NCBI RefSeq assembly: GCF_935825525.1
Contig: NZ_CAKXZT010000116.1
Coordinates: forward strand, 26,679 to 90,678
DNA length: 64,000 bases
Reading direction: 5' to 3'
From: Mesorhizobium escarrei
GTDB lineage: Bacteria; Pseudomonadota; Alphaproteobacteria; Rhizobiales; Rhizobiaceae
Under the pieces are notes generated by a model that did no database searches, was not told where the DNA came from, and saw nothing but the letters and a program-made list of their open reading frames with translations. Both the position numbers and the translations under genes were made by a program. Shown piece by piece: positions 9,659 through 18,715 of the stretch (the stretch's first letter is position 1; each line of letters begins with the position of its first letter).

Positions 9659-11014
9659 TCAGTCGGAGCTGTGAAGAACCCCAGGCTTAACCAGCTGTGC
9701 AGAATCGCGCGAACGATCCGCCGTACGATTCGAGCCGGCAATTCCCGGGCTGCCTGTACCATTTGCTCTGGTGATCGGGTTTGCGATGATGATCGGCTTC
9801 TTGCTCCCGTGGGGCTGGGTAGCATTTTTGCGCGACAGCCAGTCACTGTTGCTCAATGTACACAACGCATAAGCTTTCAAGGGAAGGAGGAGAAAGATGT
9901 TGATGAACGTGTGCAGAGAAAAGCCGAAAAACCGAGATTGGCGTGCACGAAAAGCTATCACGGTGCATCGAATGGTCGTCATGCCGGCAATGATCACTGC
10001 CGTTGGCCAAGGCACCGTATCTGTCAATGCGAGCTCTGCGAGCCCGGCTAGTACAGCGACGGCGAGCAACAATGGGCCGAGATTCTGTCCAATTACGTCC
10101 AACGTGAGATAGCGATCGAGGCTCGGCAACAGGCGCAGTGCCAGCAGCGTGTCGCGGAAAGTGCTTCGTGCCCATCGTAGTTGTTGGCGCAGATAGGGCC
10201 CCAGCTTATCCGGAACGACTGTCGCCGCGATCGCGTCCGGAACGTACTCGGTCCGAAAGCCTGCTTTCAGCATCAGGATGGTAAGATGGCGGTCCTCGCC
10301 GAAGTCGCTAGGCTTGCCCCTAAACAGCTGAGTCTCGTATTGATCTAGCAGCGACATCAGAGAAGAGCGGCGGTACATTGCACATGGGCCGCAACAGCAC
10401 ATGACCGCACCAAAGCGAGCCTGCGCAGCGCGCTCCTCGTTGCAGGCGAGCCAGTACTCCATGTCAATCAGCCGGGTCAACCAAGTGTCGCTCCGGTTGG
10501 ATGCCGTCAGCTGGCCCATGGCGGCGCCGATCGCTGGATCCCGCATCCTTGCGGTAAGTTTCGCAATCACGTCGGGCTCGAGAGTCGTGTCAGAGTCGAC
10601 GCTGAGCACGAAATCTCCAGACGAGCCACGGATCGCTGCGATCTGCGCCTTGCGTTTGCCGACATTGTGGGGGAGCTGAATAAACGTGAATCTGGGGTCG
10701 TCTACGTAGGCGTGATGCACCGGCGTGAGGGCCTTGCGATTTCCAGAACCGTCATCCACCACATAGACGTGCAGCTTTCCGGCGTATTCCTGGTTGGCAA
10801 CCGAAGCCAGACAGGCCGAAAGTGTACGCGGCTCCTCATTGTAACAGGGGATAATGACATCCACGCTCGGCCAAAGGTCGGAGGCGAGCAAGTCGTCCGA
10901 GATTGATGCAACGTGTCCCGACTGCGCGTAAACCGCTTGCATACCTTTATAAACGGTCGAGAGCAGCGCATAACACGAAACGGCGACGGTACTGGCTGTG
11001 GTAAGCGGGTCCAT
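9659..11014 (-). CDS. nodC: NodC, chitooligosaccharide synthase
   Basis: 451 residues from the ATG at 11014, which lies 14 bases after the nodB stop. The frame is open further back into nodB, but similarity to NodC starts here (ASTVAVSCYALLSTVYKGMQ). The family-2 glycosyltransferase motifs are visible: VVDDGSGNR, SVDSDTTLEPD, the GEDRHL acceptor loop and QLRWARS, the QxxRW processivity motif. Two C-terminal membrane segments follow. The enzyme polymerises UDP-GlcNAc to the 3-5 unit chitin backbone at the cytoplasmic membrane. The last 40 residues (after LSNSDWLSRKNAT) are polar and more variable, as is common. Confidence 0.95.
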   Translation of the reverse strand: MDPLTTASTVAVSCYALLSTVYKGMQAVYAQSGHVASISDDLLASDLWPSVDVIIPCYNEEPRTLSACLASVANQEYAGKLHVYVVDDGSGNRKALTPVHHAYVDDPRFTFIQLPHNVGKRKAQIAAIRGSSGDFVLSVDSDTTLEPDVIAKLTARMRDPAIGAAMGQLTASNRSDTWLTRLIDMEYWLACNEERAAQARFGAVMCCCGPCAMYRRSSLMSLLDQYETQLFRGKPSDFGEDRHLTILMLKAGFRTEYVPDAIAATVVPDKLGPYLRQQLRWARSTFRDTLLALRLLPSLDRYLTLDVIGQNLGPLLLAVAVLAGLAELALTDTVPWPTAVIIAGMTTIRCTVIAFRARQSRFFGFSLHTFINIFLLLPLKAYALCTLSNSDWLSRKNATQPHGSKKPIIIANPITRANGTGSPGIAGSNRTADRSRDSAQLVKPGVLHSSD

Positions 11015-11028
11015 AAGATCTCGTTTGT

Positions 11029-11670
11029 TCAATGATGTTGAGGAAGGGGTCGGACTGTGAATCCGCGGTCGTGCAGCGCTGGAATCAGGCGGGACAGCGC
11101 CATAACCGTCTGCTCGCGTGGATCGCTTTGAGAGCGCTCGCACCCGTCGTGCAGGAGCACAATCGCGCCCGGGCGGAGACCGGCAAGAACTGAATCGACA
11201 ATCGAGTCGGCGCCGGGGCGAGACCAGTCTCGCGGGTCTACTGACCAATGCAGGGGTGCCAATCCAGTGCTCGCCGAGGCTGTGAGAACTTCTTCGGTCC
11301 AGCTCCCATACGGCGCACGAAAGTACCGCACCGCAGCGTGGGGGCACGCCATCATGATGGCGCTGTTCGCCTCAACGATTTCACGTTCAACTTCGCCGGG
11401 TGCGCATCTGGACAGGTCCGGATGAGTCATCGTGTGATTGGCCACTTCATGCCCATCGCTAATCATTCGCCGGATAAGCTCCGGCCGGTCTACAGCCGCG
11501 TCACCGATCACGAAGAACGTCGCCGGTGTCCGGTGTTGCGCCAGCAGGTCGAGGACCTCCGGTGTCCAAACGGGATCGGGGCCGTCGTCAAACGTGAGAT
11601 AGACGCTGCGCTCTTCGGTGCCGTCAGCGCAGTCACTGGGCACTTCACATATACAGTCCAGATGTTTCAT
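11029..11670 (-). CDS. nodB: NodB, chitooligosaccharide N-deacetylase
   Basis: 213 residues. The ATG at 11670 overlaps the nodA stop (ATGA) and gives the expected N-terminus [14 protein letters not shown]; an in-frame extension to 11712 is not NodB-like. Metal- and base-motifs of carbohydrate esterase family 4 are intact: [20 protein letters not shown] (H-x-x-x-H metal ligands), RAPYGSW and the C-terminal LLHDG. NodB removes the acetyl group of the non-reducing-end sugar so that NodA can acylate it. In several Mesorhizobium strains nodB is apart from nodAC; here the contiguous nodABC order is kept. Confidence 0.95.
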   Translation of the reverse strand: MKHLDCICEVPSDCADGTEERSVYLTFDDGPDPVWTPEVLDLLAQHRTPATFFVIGDAAVDRPELIRRMISDGHEVANHTMTHPDLSRCAPGEVEREIVEANSAIMMACPHAAVRYFRAPYGSWTEEVLTASASTGLAPLHWSVDPRDWSRPGADSIVDSVLAGLRPGAIVLLHDGCERSQSDPREQTVMALSRLIPALHDRGFTVRPLPQHH

Positions 11671-12257
11671 AGCTCCGGACCGTTCCGCTCGATGAAGGTG
11701 CCGGACGGCCACTCGTCCATCGACCGCCCGATCGGCGAGACCAGGACGAGATCGTCCTCCAAGCGTGTGGGCGGCAGGTCGGGATGTATGTCTGCCAGGG
11801 TCGAGCGGATGCGAACGTCCGGCACAATCTTCCCAAGCCCCGCATTGCAGAGCCTCTGAATATGATTTCGCATTTCGTGCCGAACCGTGCCGAAAGCGAA
11901 TGGAACGCCCATCTGCTCCAGCGCTGGATACAGACTGCGCATCGACAAGCTGATGCCGAGGCCCTCAAGATCCCGACGCACCCCGTACAATCCGAGTTCG
12001 GCCACCAGCACGTCGATCTCGCCAACTTTGATGAACCGGCGCAGTAGACCGAGATGTGCCGCTACACCGTGCGCGTCCCTACCAATTGCGCGGAACTCTG
12101 GCCTCGCGCCGGCCCAACTGCGGCCGCCTTCGAATCGCCTTGCGGAGAAGGTGCCAGTCCCTCCATAGGTTTTGTGCAAGAAGTCTGAGAGCTCGACATG
12201 CTCATGCAGTTGCAACTCGTTTTCCCAACACAACCTCCACTGCACTTCAGAGCGCAT
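11667..12257 (-). CDS. nodA: NodA1, Nod factor N-acyltransferase
   Basis: 196 residues, the standard NodA length. It opens [20 protein letters not shown] and ends [20 protein letters not shown], both family hallmarks. NodA transfers a fatty acyl chain to the free amino group of the deacetylated chitin oligomer. It is first in nodABCIJH, 235 bases downstream of a nod box. A second, clearly diverged NodA is encoded at 17049-17639, and the two differ at scattered positions (for instance [16 protein letters not shown] against [16 protein letters not shown]). Confidence 0.96.
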   Translation of the reverse strand: MRSEVQWRLCWENELQLHEHVELSDFLHKTYGGTGTFSARRFEGGRSWAGARPEFRAIGRDAHGVAAHLGLLRRFIKVGEIDVLVAELGLYGVRRDLEGLGISLSMRSLYPALEQMGVPFAFGTVRHEMRNHIQRLCNAGLGKIVPDVRIRSTLADIHPDLPPTRLEDDLVLVSPIGRSMDEWPSGTFIERNGPEL

Positions 12258-12491
12258 GGAAAGACCTCATTCGTTCGTGTTTTCCTGAGGTAAGCGCCTA
12301 ATGACGGGGAGCTTGTCGCGTCGAGCAGACGCGATATGGCTTTCGCAGATCACCGAGGAACTTTAGCCGCACTGGACATGCGATCCGGCCGACACCGGAA
12401 GGCGTACGCCAGAAATGCTGTCCGGCACCCACGCAAGCATTAAGTTCCTTTAGGGCTTGCTTACATCCTTGTAAGGTCCCTATGCGACGTT
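12258..12491. promoter_or_regulatory. Leader between nod box 1 and nodA1
   Basis: About 234 bases of untranslated leader with no supported gene. It is longer than the corresponding 96-base leader of nodA2, so the two modules have diverged or been rearranged here. Confidence 0.5.
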
Positions 12492-12544
12492 CAGCAAAAC
12501 TGGTAAAATCGTTTGTTTCGATGAAAGGTATCCACTCGATGGAT
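12492..12544 (-). promoter_or_regulatory. nod box 1 (NodD-binding promoter element) for nodABCIJH
   Basis: On the minus strand the element starts ATCCAT at 12544, continues with a GTGGAT repeat, then ATCGAAACAAACGATTTTAC, and ends TTTTGCTG. This matches the approximately 50-base nod box, with the ATC-N9-GAT half sites bound by LysR-type NodD. It lies 10 bases from the divergent nodD1 start, so NodD1 bound here could also affect its own gene. Confidence 0.92.
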
Positions 12545-12554
12545 AGCCGCGCCC

Positions 12555-13538
12555 ATGCGTTTCAAGGGACTTGATCTCAATCTTCTCGTTGTGCTGGACG
12601 CATTGCTGGCCGAGCGCAATCTCTCGGCGGCGGCACACCGCATAAACCTGAGTCAGCCGGCCATGAGTGCGGCCGTCGCCCGGCTGCGCGATTTTTTCGG
12701 CGATGAACTGTTCAGCATGAACGGTCGCGAACGTATTCTGACGTCACGTGCGGTAGCACTTGGCCCCGCAGTCCGCGACGCTCTCCTGCGCATCCAGTCC
12801 TCGATTATTTCGTCCGATCCGTTTGACCCAAATCGATCCGATCGCCGCTTCAGGATCATTATTTCCGATTTCGCCACGCTGGTGTTTTTTGAAAAAGTCG
12901 TGGAGCGTGTCGCTCGGGAAGCCCCCGCCGTCACGTTCGAATTGCTGCCTCTCGATGACAACCCAAATGAGCTCCTCCGGCGAGGCGACATCGACTTTGT
13001 AATTCTTCCGGATATGTTCATGTCGGGCGCGCATCCAAGCGTGGCGCTTTTCGATGAGAAGCTGGTATGCGTGGGCTGTGCCGCCAACAAGCAGCTGCCA
13101 CGGCAGCTTACATTTGAGAGATACCTGTCGATGAGGCACGTCTGCGTCAGGTTCGGACGTTGGCGCAAGCCCTCCATGGAGGAACTGTTCTTGCTTGAGC
13201 ACGGCCTGAAAAGACGTGTCGAAGTCGAGGTGCAGGGCTTCAGCATGGTGCCGCCAATGGTGTCCGGCACAGCTCGTATTTCGTCCGTGCCCCTCCGGCT
13301 GGTTAAGCACTTCGAAAAAACATTCCCCCTTAAGGTCGTCGAACTTCCGCTGCCGCTTCCCGTTTTCACCGAAGCCGTCCAATGGCTGGCCAACCACAAC
13401 AGCGATCCGGCCAGCATCTGGATGCGGGAGATAATGGTGCAGGAAGCATCCCGGCTGGCTACTCCTGCGAATCCACGAGAGGCCCCCAGCGCTCCTGGAC
13501 TTGTGTCGGCCGCTACCGCCCACTCTCATGTTGCCTGA
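12555..13538 (+). CDS. nodD: NodD1, LysR-type flavonoid-responsive activator
   Basis: 327 residues. The N-terminus [20 protein letters not shown] and the helix-turn-helix ([20 protein letters not shown], residues about 31-50) are textbook NodD; the remaining two thirds is the inducer-binding domain. In the presence of legume flavonoids it activates nod-box operons. The gene is divergent from nodABCIJH. Compared with NodD2 (305 residues) it carries about 20 extra C-terminal residues ([14 protein letters not shown] and so on), and the two differ mainly in the central inducer-binding part, which may change inducer range. Confidence 0.95.
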   Translation: MRFKGLDLNLLVVLDALLAERNLSAAAHRINLSQPAMSAAVARLRDFFGDELFSMNGRERILTSRAVALGPAVRDALLRIQSSIISSDPFDPNRSDRRFRIIISDFATLVFFEKVVERVAREAPAVTFELLPLDDNPNELLRRGDIDFVILPDMFMSGAHPSVALFDEKLVCVGCAANKQLPRQLTFERYLSMRHVCVRFGRWRKPSMEELFLLEHGLKRRVEVEVQGFSMVPPMVSGTARISSVPLRLVKHFEKTFPLKVVELPLPLPVFTEAVQWLANHNSDPASIWMREIMVQEASRLATPANPREAPSAPGLVSAATAHSHVA

Positions 13539-13673
13539 GGCGACAGATCGTCAGCTGATTGGCAGGTGTTGCGCTTGCAGACTGTGAGACTCCCGGGGCG
13601 AGGAGCGGAACTCGAAGTGCATGTCTCTGGGTCGGGTACCGCGTCCGGATTCGCAGCTTGGCTGGCCTTGGTC

Positions 13674-13950
13674 TAGGCTTGCTGGGGCCATCGTGGGTTT
13701 ATGCCGCGGGTGCGGTCGATGGTCGCTTCGAAGCTCTGGTTGGAGTTGTCAGCTGGCATACGCTTGGGTGCAGAAGAAGTTCTCGATCAGATGACGCTTC
13801 CAGATCGAGAGGCGGCGGCAAGGCGCGCCTCGGATCGTGCTGGATCACGATCTTGGCGCCGCGCTCGTTCAGATCGGCAATGATGGTGTTGCTATTGAAC
13901 CCCGTGTCGGCGTTCGGATCGCCGAAGGCGACGCCCTTGATGGGCGGGCG
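13674..13950 (-). mobile_element. IS5-family transposase C-terminal remnant
   Basis: Minus-strand translation gives ADLNERGAKIVIQHDPRR, then in a shifted frame RHLIENFFCT, then SFEATIDRTRGINPRWPQQA before a TAG. These are the C-terminal landmarks of an IS5-group DDE transposase. The central WKRHLIENFF region is broken by frameshifts and most of the gene is missing. It lies between the two nod modules and may mark the joint of the duplication. Confidence 0.6.
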
Positions 13951-14096
13951 AAACCCACCGTATCGAAGCGGCCTCCTGACAGGAGGACGAAGCACGCGAG
14001 TGCCGAGCGCATCGGTGAGGGCAAGGATCTTTCATGTCGACCTTGGGAGGGCCTGTGGCCTGGCTTTGATTCCCCCTTTGCGCTGCCGCGGCACGT

Positions 14097-14152
14097 GCAT
14101 CAACTCATTCGCCCGGCCATGAGTGCAGCCGTGGCCCGGCTGCGGGATGAAC
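14097..14152 (+). repeat. Short nodD fragment (helix-turn-helix segment)
   Basis: The sequence around 14113-14149 reads [12 protein letters not shown] in frame and matches the recognition-helix coding segment of nodD1 and nodD2 almost base for base over about 37 bases. Similarity stops abruptly on both sides. It is too short to function and is best taken as a scar of a third nodD copy or of the recombination that duplicated the module. The rest of 13541-14273 has no supported gene. Confidence 0.6.
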
Positions 14153-14273
14153 CGTTTACGACAAGCGCCGCGGAGGTTTGATCCGCATTGCAGCACCACT
14201 TGCCCTGCAAACCGCGGCGGTGAGACCTGTCGCGTGATGCCTACGACAAGGTAGGGCTCCGGTCACCCCGTGC

Positions 14274-15011
14274 TCAGATCATGGCCATGCCGCCATTGAC
14301 GTGGATGGTCTGGCCGGTGACGTAGGCTGCTTCATCGGAGGCGAGGTAGGCGACGGCGGACGCGACTTCAGCGCTGGTGCCCATGCGCCGCGTCGGGATC
14401 GCTGCCATGATCGCCTCTTTCTGCTTGTCATTGAGCTTTTCGGTCATCGCCGATTCGATGAAACCCGGGGCGACGCAGTTGACGGTGATGTTGCGGGTGG
14501 CGATCTCCTGCGCCAGCGACTTGGAAAAGCCGGTCATGCCAGCCTTGGAGGCGCAGTAATTGGTCTGACCGGGATTGCCGGTGAAGCCAACCACAGAGGT
14601 GATGTTGATGATGCGGCCATGCCGGCGCCGCATCATCGGATGGGTGAGTTCGCGGGTCAGCCTGAACCCGGCGGTCAGATTGACCTCAAGCACGCTATCC
14701 CAATCGGCGTCCGCCATGCGCACGAACAGACCGTCCTTGGTAATGCCGGCATTGTTGACTAGGATATCAACGCCTTCGAGCTCGACCTCCGCCTTCTCGC
14801 CGAGCGCCTTGACCTCGTCGCGGTTCGACAGATTGGCCGGGAAAAGTTTTACCCGATCGCCGAGTTCGTCAGCCAAGGTCTCCAGTTTCTCGACGCGGGT
14901 GCCGTGCAGGCCGACAATGGCGCCCTGCGCATGCAGCACACGGGCGATCGCCTCGCCAATGCCCCCCGATGCGCCGGTGACGAGCGCCTTGCGGCCGGTC
15001 AATTCAAACAT
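14274..15011 (-). CDS. nodG: NodG, 3-oxoacyl-ACP reductase-like
   Basis: 245 residues of the short-chain dehydrogenase family: TGASGGIGEA cofactor loop, NNAGITKDGL, and the catalytic Ser-Tyr-Lys set (NITSVVGFTG, YCASKAG). It is FabG-like and probably reduces 3-oxoacyl chains with NADPH. Its place after nodFE supports the name NodG, which helps make the special Nod factor acyl chain; a plain fabG copy is the alternative. The gap to nodE (15012-15333) contains one open frame of 91 codons (15046-15321, minus) with no similarity I recognise. Confidence 0.88.
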   Translation of the reverse strand: MFELTGRKALVTGASGGIGEAIARVLHAQGAIVGLHGTRVEKLETLADELGDRVKLFPANLSNRDEVKALGEKAEVELEGVDILVNNAGITKDGLFVRMADADWDSVLEVNLTAGFRLTRELTHPMMRRRHGRIINITSVVGFTGNPGQTNYCASKAGMTGFSKSLAQEIATRNITVNCVAPGFIESAMTEKLNDKQKEAIMAAIPTRRMGTSAEVASAVAYLASDEAAYVTGQTIHVNGGMAMI

Positions 15012-15333
15012 CTTTTCTCCTCATTCTTCAGGCCGGTGAATTCGGTCACCTCTGAGTGTCGCCGAGCCAGAAGTCTCGGCTCCAATGAGTGGCTTCCTCG
15101 CCGCTCCTGATCCGCGCCAGGACCCCTGCTGCGAGGTAGAATCGTCTATGCAGCCCAAACCGCGTTGGGCGAGTTCGCGCAATTGGCCGCGGCCGGCCTC
15201 GGCTGCGAGACCAGGCGCGGCTCGACCGACCTGACCACCTGGAGCTGACTGGTGGTGCACTGGGAGAGCCTTCAGACTGCCAGCAAAGCGACGGCGCCCG
15301 GAAGGGCTTTGCGGCAAACATGTCGGAGGCTTA

Positions 15334-16542
15334 CTATACGTGTTTGAAGGCTAGAACTGAATTCACGCCGCCCATGGCAAACGCGTTGCTCATGGCCACA
15401 CGCACCTTACGCTCGCGCGGCACGTTGGGCGTGACGTCGAGATCGCAATCGGGGTCTGGCTCGCGATAGTTGGCGGTCGGCGGTACGACGCCCTCCTGAA
15501 TCGCCATCACACAGGCGATCATCTCAAGCGCACTCGCTGCACCTTGACAGTGCGCGTGGGTGGATTTGGTGGAAGAGACGGACATCGAATAAGCATGCTC
15601 ACCGAAGACGCGCTTGATCGCCGCCGTTTCGATTTGATCGTTGGCCTTGGTGCCGGTGCCGTGCGCGTTCAGGTACTCGACGTCCTCGGGATTCAGTTTC
15701 GCATCGGCAAGGCAGGCGCGCATCGCGCGCTCCGGCCCGTGAACTGCCGGCGCGGCGATGTGGGAGGCATCGGCAGACAGGCCGATGCCGGCGACCTCGG
15801 CAAGAATCGTTGCACCCCGGGCGGTAGCATGCTCATAGCTTTCCAGTACGGCCATGCCCGCACCTTCGCCCAGCACCAGTCCCTTCCGGTCGGCGGAGAA
15901 GGGCCGGCAAGTATCCGGAGCGAGCACGCGCATCGCTTCCCATGCCTTCACCATCATAAACACGAACGGCGCGTCGCTGCCTCCCGCAAGCATCACGTCG
16001 GCCCGGCCGTACTTGATCTGGTCTACGGCCGAGGCGATCGCATGATTGCCCGATGCACAGGCGGTGGTGACGCCGAAGACCGGCCCGCGAAGGCCGAGGC
16101 TCATGCTGACTTGGCACGCAGCCGCGCTCGGCATCGCCTTTACTCCGGAGAACAGATCAACGCGGGACGCTCCCCCCAAAAGGACGTCGCGGTAGCCTTT
16201 TTCGGTCGCATCGTAGCCGCCGAAGGCGACGCCCACTGTTGCGCCAAAGCGATGGGCATTGCCTTCATTGCAGGAAAGTCCGGCCTGTCGCATGGCTTCG
16301 CGTGCTGCAAGCACGGCAAGCAGGCTGAAACGGCCCATGGCGAGCAGCTGCCTGGGGTCAACGTCGTGCTCAGGCAGCGTCTTGATCTCGGCGCCGATCG
16401 TGCCCTCCAGCCCGTGAAGCTGTGCATTGACAATGGGACCGATGGCCGATCGGCCCTCGCGCATGCCTCTCCAGATGGAGCCGACATCGGTGCCCAGTCC
16501 GCACAGCCCGCCCAGTCCGGTGATAACGACCCGCCGATCCAT
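15334..16542 (-). CDS. nodE: NodE, beta-ketoacyl synthase
   Basis: 402 residues, the expected NodE size. The condensing-enzyme triad is intact: Cys in [11 protein letters not shown], His in [13 protein letters not shown] and His in [10 protein letters not shown]. NodE extends acyl chains carried on NodF to give host-specific polyunsaturated fatty acids later placed by NodA. The start codon directly follows the nodF stop (TGA then ATG), indicating coupled translation. Confidence 0.93.
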   Translation of the reverse strand: MDRRVVITGLGGLCGLGTDVGSIWRGMREGRSAIGPIVNAQLHGLEGTIGAEIKTLPEHDVDPRQLLAMGRFSLLAVLAAREAMRQAGLSCNEGNAHRFGATVGVAFGGYDATEKGYRDVLLGGASRVDLFSGVKAMPSAAACQVSMSLGLRGPVFGVTTACASGNHAIASAVDQIKYGRADVMLAGGSDAPFVFMMVKAWEAMRVLAPDTCRPFSADRKGLVLGEGAGMAVLESYEHATARGATILAEVAGIGLSADASHIAAPAVHGPERAMRACLADAKLNPEDVEYLNAHGTGTKANDQIETAAIKRVFGEHAYSMSVSSTKSTHAHCQGAASALEMIACVMAIQEGVVPPTANYREPDPDCDLDVTPNVPRERKVRVAMSNAFAMGGVNSVLAFKHV

Positions 16543-16824
16543 TCAAGCCGCCTTGTTGAGCAAGCCGCGGATGGCTTCCACCATGTCGCCGACAGTTTGG
16601 AGATCAGACCACGCCTCGGCCGAGTTCATCTCGATCTTGATGCCGTAGGCCTGTTCGAGATCCCAGAGCACGTCCGCCAATCCCAGTGAATCGATGCCGA
16701 GCCCAGTCACTTCCGTCGCAGTGGTTATTTCGCCGACGGATGCTGCAGTCGTTCCCTCGGCGTTCTCCGATTCGACGCGCTTCCTGATTATCTCTACGAT
16801 TTCCGTTGTAAGTTGATCAGACAT
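16543..16824 (-). CDS. nodF: NodF, specialised acyl carrier protein
   Basis: 93 residues, acidic, with the phosphopantetheine attachment motif [12 protein letters not shown] (Ser about residue 46). It carries the growing polyunsaturated acyl chain made by NodE. The gene starts 225 bases after nodA2 and directly precedes nodE. The sequence is NodF-like rather than like the housekeeping AcpP (longer, with [18 protein letters not shown] at the start). Confidence 0.92.
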   Translation of the reverse strand: MSDQLTTEIVEIIRKRVESENAEGTTAASVGEITTATEVTGLGIDSLGLADVLWDLEQAYGIKIEMNSAEAWSDLQTVGDMVEAIRGLLNKAA

Positions 16825-16940
16825 TATTTGTTTCTTTCCATTTCAGCTTGTTTTTACGTTGGGGTGACTTGACTCCTGGGCAGCGCGCGTCCGGGAAACT
16901 AGCCATTAAACTTGTGCAACTGACAAAGCTTAATGCTCAT

Positions 16941-16964
16941 ACCAGCCGGATGAGTCCGGCTGGT
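16941..16964. other. Perfect 10-bp inverted repeat between nodA2 and nodF
   Basis: ACCAGCCGGA, a 4-base loop TGAG, and TCCGGCTGGT form a GC-rich hairpin in the 224-base gap. No T-run follows on either strand, so it is not a clear Rho-independent terminator. It may attenuate or stabilise the nodA2-nodFEG transcript. Confidence 0.6.
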
Positions 16965-17048
16965 CTGCGGCGCAGGCTGCGATGGCGAAGAACGTCGCCG
17001 GGAGCCGATTTTGCTAGCCACTCGGGACAGATATGTAGTCCCGGAGTT

Positions 17049-17639
17049 TCATAGCTCCGGACCGTTACGGTCGATCAGCGTGCCGGAAGGCCACTCGTCC
17101 ATCGAGCGTCCAATCGGCGAAACCAAGACGAGCACGTCCTCCAGGCGCGTGGACGGCAGGTCGTGATGCACATTTGCGCGGCTCGAACGGACGCGGACGC
17201 TTGGCACAATGGTGGCTAGGCCCTCTCTGCAGTACCTCTCAACATGGTTGCGCATTGCGTGCCGAACCGTGCCGAAAGCGAATGGAACCCCCATCTGCTG
17301 CAGGACTGGATACACCGTGCGCATTGCAAAGCTGATTCCGAGCTTCTCAAGATCCTGACGAACGCCATACAGGCCCAACTCAGCCACTAGGACATCGACC
17401 TCGCCAACCCTGATGAAGCGGCGCAGAATACCGATGTGTGCCGCTACGCCCTGAGGGTCGCTGGCAATAAAGCGGAGTTCCGGTCTTGCGCCGGCCCAAC
17501 TGCGGCCACCTTCGAATGGCTTTGCGCCGAAGGCTCCGTTTCGTCCATAGATGTTTCGGAAAAAATCGGAGAGCTCGACATGGTCGGCCACTTGCAAGTT
17601 ATTTTCCCAGCATAACCTCCACTGCACGGCAGAGCGCAT
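17049..17639 (-). CDS. nodA: NodA2, second Nod factor N-acyltransferase
   Basis: 196 residues, full length, with the same hallmarks as NodA1 (QWRLCWENN at the start, [14 protein letters not shown] near the end) and no stop or frameshift. It leads the nodFEG operon, 96 bases after its own nod box. Pairing with the acyl-chain genes suggests it is tuned to the unsaturated chains of the NodFE pathway, while NodA1 heads the backbone/export operon. That division is inference; both could share acceptors. Confidence 0.95.
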   Translation of the reverse strand: MRSAVQWRLCWENNLQVADHVELSDFFRNIYGRNGAFGAKPFEGGRSWAGARPELRFIASDPQGVAAHIGILRRFIRVGEVDVLVAELGLYGVRQDLEKLGISFAMRTVYPVLQQMGVPFAFGTVRHAMRNHVERYCREGLATIVPSVRVRSSRANVHHDLPSTRLEDVLVLVSPIGRSMDEWPSGTLIDRNGPEL

Positions 17640-17735
17640 GGAAGATTTTCTCCTTTCGGGTTGTCCTTAAGACGCTCATCGCGGCATAGAGGCAGCGGGT
17701 GATCGGTGCGTCAGGTGTTTGTCCATGCGAGATTT

Positions 17736-17787
17736 CAGCACAATGATAAAATCGTTTGTTTCGATGGAAGGTATCCACTCTATGGAT
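17736..17787 (-). promoter_or_regulatory. nod box 2 for nodA2-nodFEG
   Basis: The element matches nod box 1 almost throughout: ATCCAT at 17787, GTGGATACC, then ATCGAAACAAACGATTTTA, ending TTGTGCTG at 17736. One base fewer lies near its downstream end. Its position, 10 bases from the nodD2 start and on the nodA side, repeats the layout of the first module. Confidence 0.92.
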
Positions 17788-17797
17788 AGCCGCAGAA

Positions 17798-18715
17798 ATG
17801 CGTTTCAAGGGGCTTGATCTCAACCTTCTCGTCGTGCTGGACGCATTGCTGGCCGAGCGCAATCTCTCGGCGGCGGCACGCCGGATAAATCTCAGTCAGC
17901 CGGCGATGAGTGCGGCCGTCGCCCGGCTGCGCGATTTTTTCGGCGATGAACTGTTCAGCATGAGCGGCCGCGAACGTATTCTGACGTCACGTGCGGCTGC
18001 ACTTGGTCCCGCAGTCCGCGACGCTCTCCTGCACATCCAACGTACGATTATTTCTTCGGATCCGTTTGACCCGGCTCGATCCGATCGCCGCTTCAGGATC
18101 ATTATTTCCGATTTCGCCACGCTCGTTTTTTTTGAGAAAGTCGTGGAGCGTGTTGCCCGGGAAGCCCCCGCCGTCAGCTTCGAATTGCTGCCTATCAACG
18201 ATAGCCCCGATGAGCTTCTCCGGCGCGGCGACGTCGATTTTGTAATTCTCCCGGATTTGTTCACGTCGAGCGCGCATTCAAGCGTGGCCTTGTTCGGCGA
18301 GAGGCTCGTATGCGTCGGCTGTCCCACGAACAGGCAGCTGCCACGGCAGCTTACATTCGAGAGATATCTGTCGATGAGGCACGTCTCGGTCAGGTTCGGA
18401 CGTTCGCTGATGCCGTCCGTCGAGGAATGGTTCTTACTTGAGCATGGTCTTAAAAGACGTGTCGAGGTGGCCGTGCAGGGCTTCAGCATGATCCCACCCA
18501 TGGTGTCCGGCACAGCTCGTATTGCGACCATGCCCTTCCGGCTGGTTAAGCACTTCGAAAAAACCTTCCCCCTTCAGATTGTGGAACTTCCGCTGCCGCT
18601 TCCCGCTTTCACCGAAGCCGCCCAGTGGCCGGCACTCCACAATACCGATCCGGCAAGCATCTGGATGCGCGAGATAATGATGCAGGAGGCATCTCGCATG
18701 GCTGCTCCGCTGTGA
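17798..18715 (+). CDS. nodD: NodD2, LysR-type flavonoid-responsive activator
   Basis: 305 residues. I use the ATG at 17798, which gives the same N-terminus as NodD1 ([20 protein letters not shown]); the frame upstream to 17756 runs through the nod box. The first 100 residues are nearly identical to NodD1, while the ligand domain shows many changes (for example [16 protein letters not shown]). It is divergent from nodA2. Its last 107 bases overlap, on the opposite strand, the end of the mocC-like gene. Confidence 0.95.
   Translation: MRFKGLDLNLLVVLDALLAERNLSAAARRINLSQPAMSAAVARLRDFFGDELFSMSGRERILTSRAAALGPAVRDALLHIQRTIISSDPFDPARSDRRFRIIISDFATLVFFEKVVERVAREAPAVSFELLPINDSPDELLRRGDVDFVILPDLFTSSAHSSVALFGERLVCVGCPTNRQLPRQLTFERYLSMRHVSVRFGRSLMPSVEEWFLLEHGLKRRVEVAVQGFSMIPPMVSGTARIATMPFRLVKHFEKTFPLQIVELPLPLPAFTEAAQWPALHNTDPASIWMREIMMQEASRMAAPL

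Noticed and set aside
11015..11347. N-terminal extension of nodC to give 562 residues
   Set aside because: The extra part is antiframe to nodB and shows no NodC similarity; the ATG at 11014 fits the family start.
15046..15321. 91-codon minus-strand frame between nodE and nodG as a nod gene
   Set aside because: Arg/Ser-rich composition, no ribosome site and no similarity that I recognise; noted only as an open frame.
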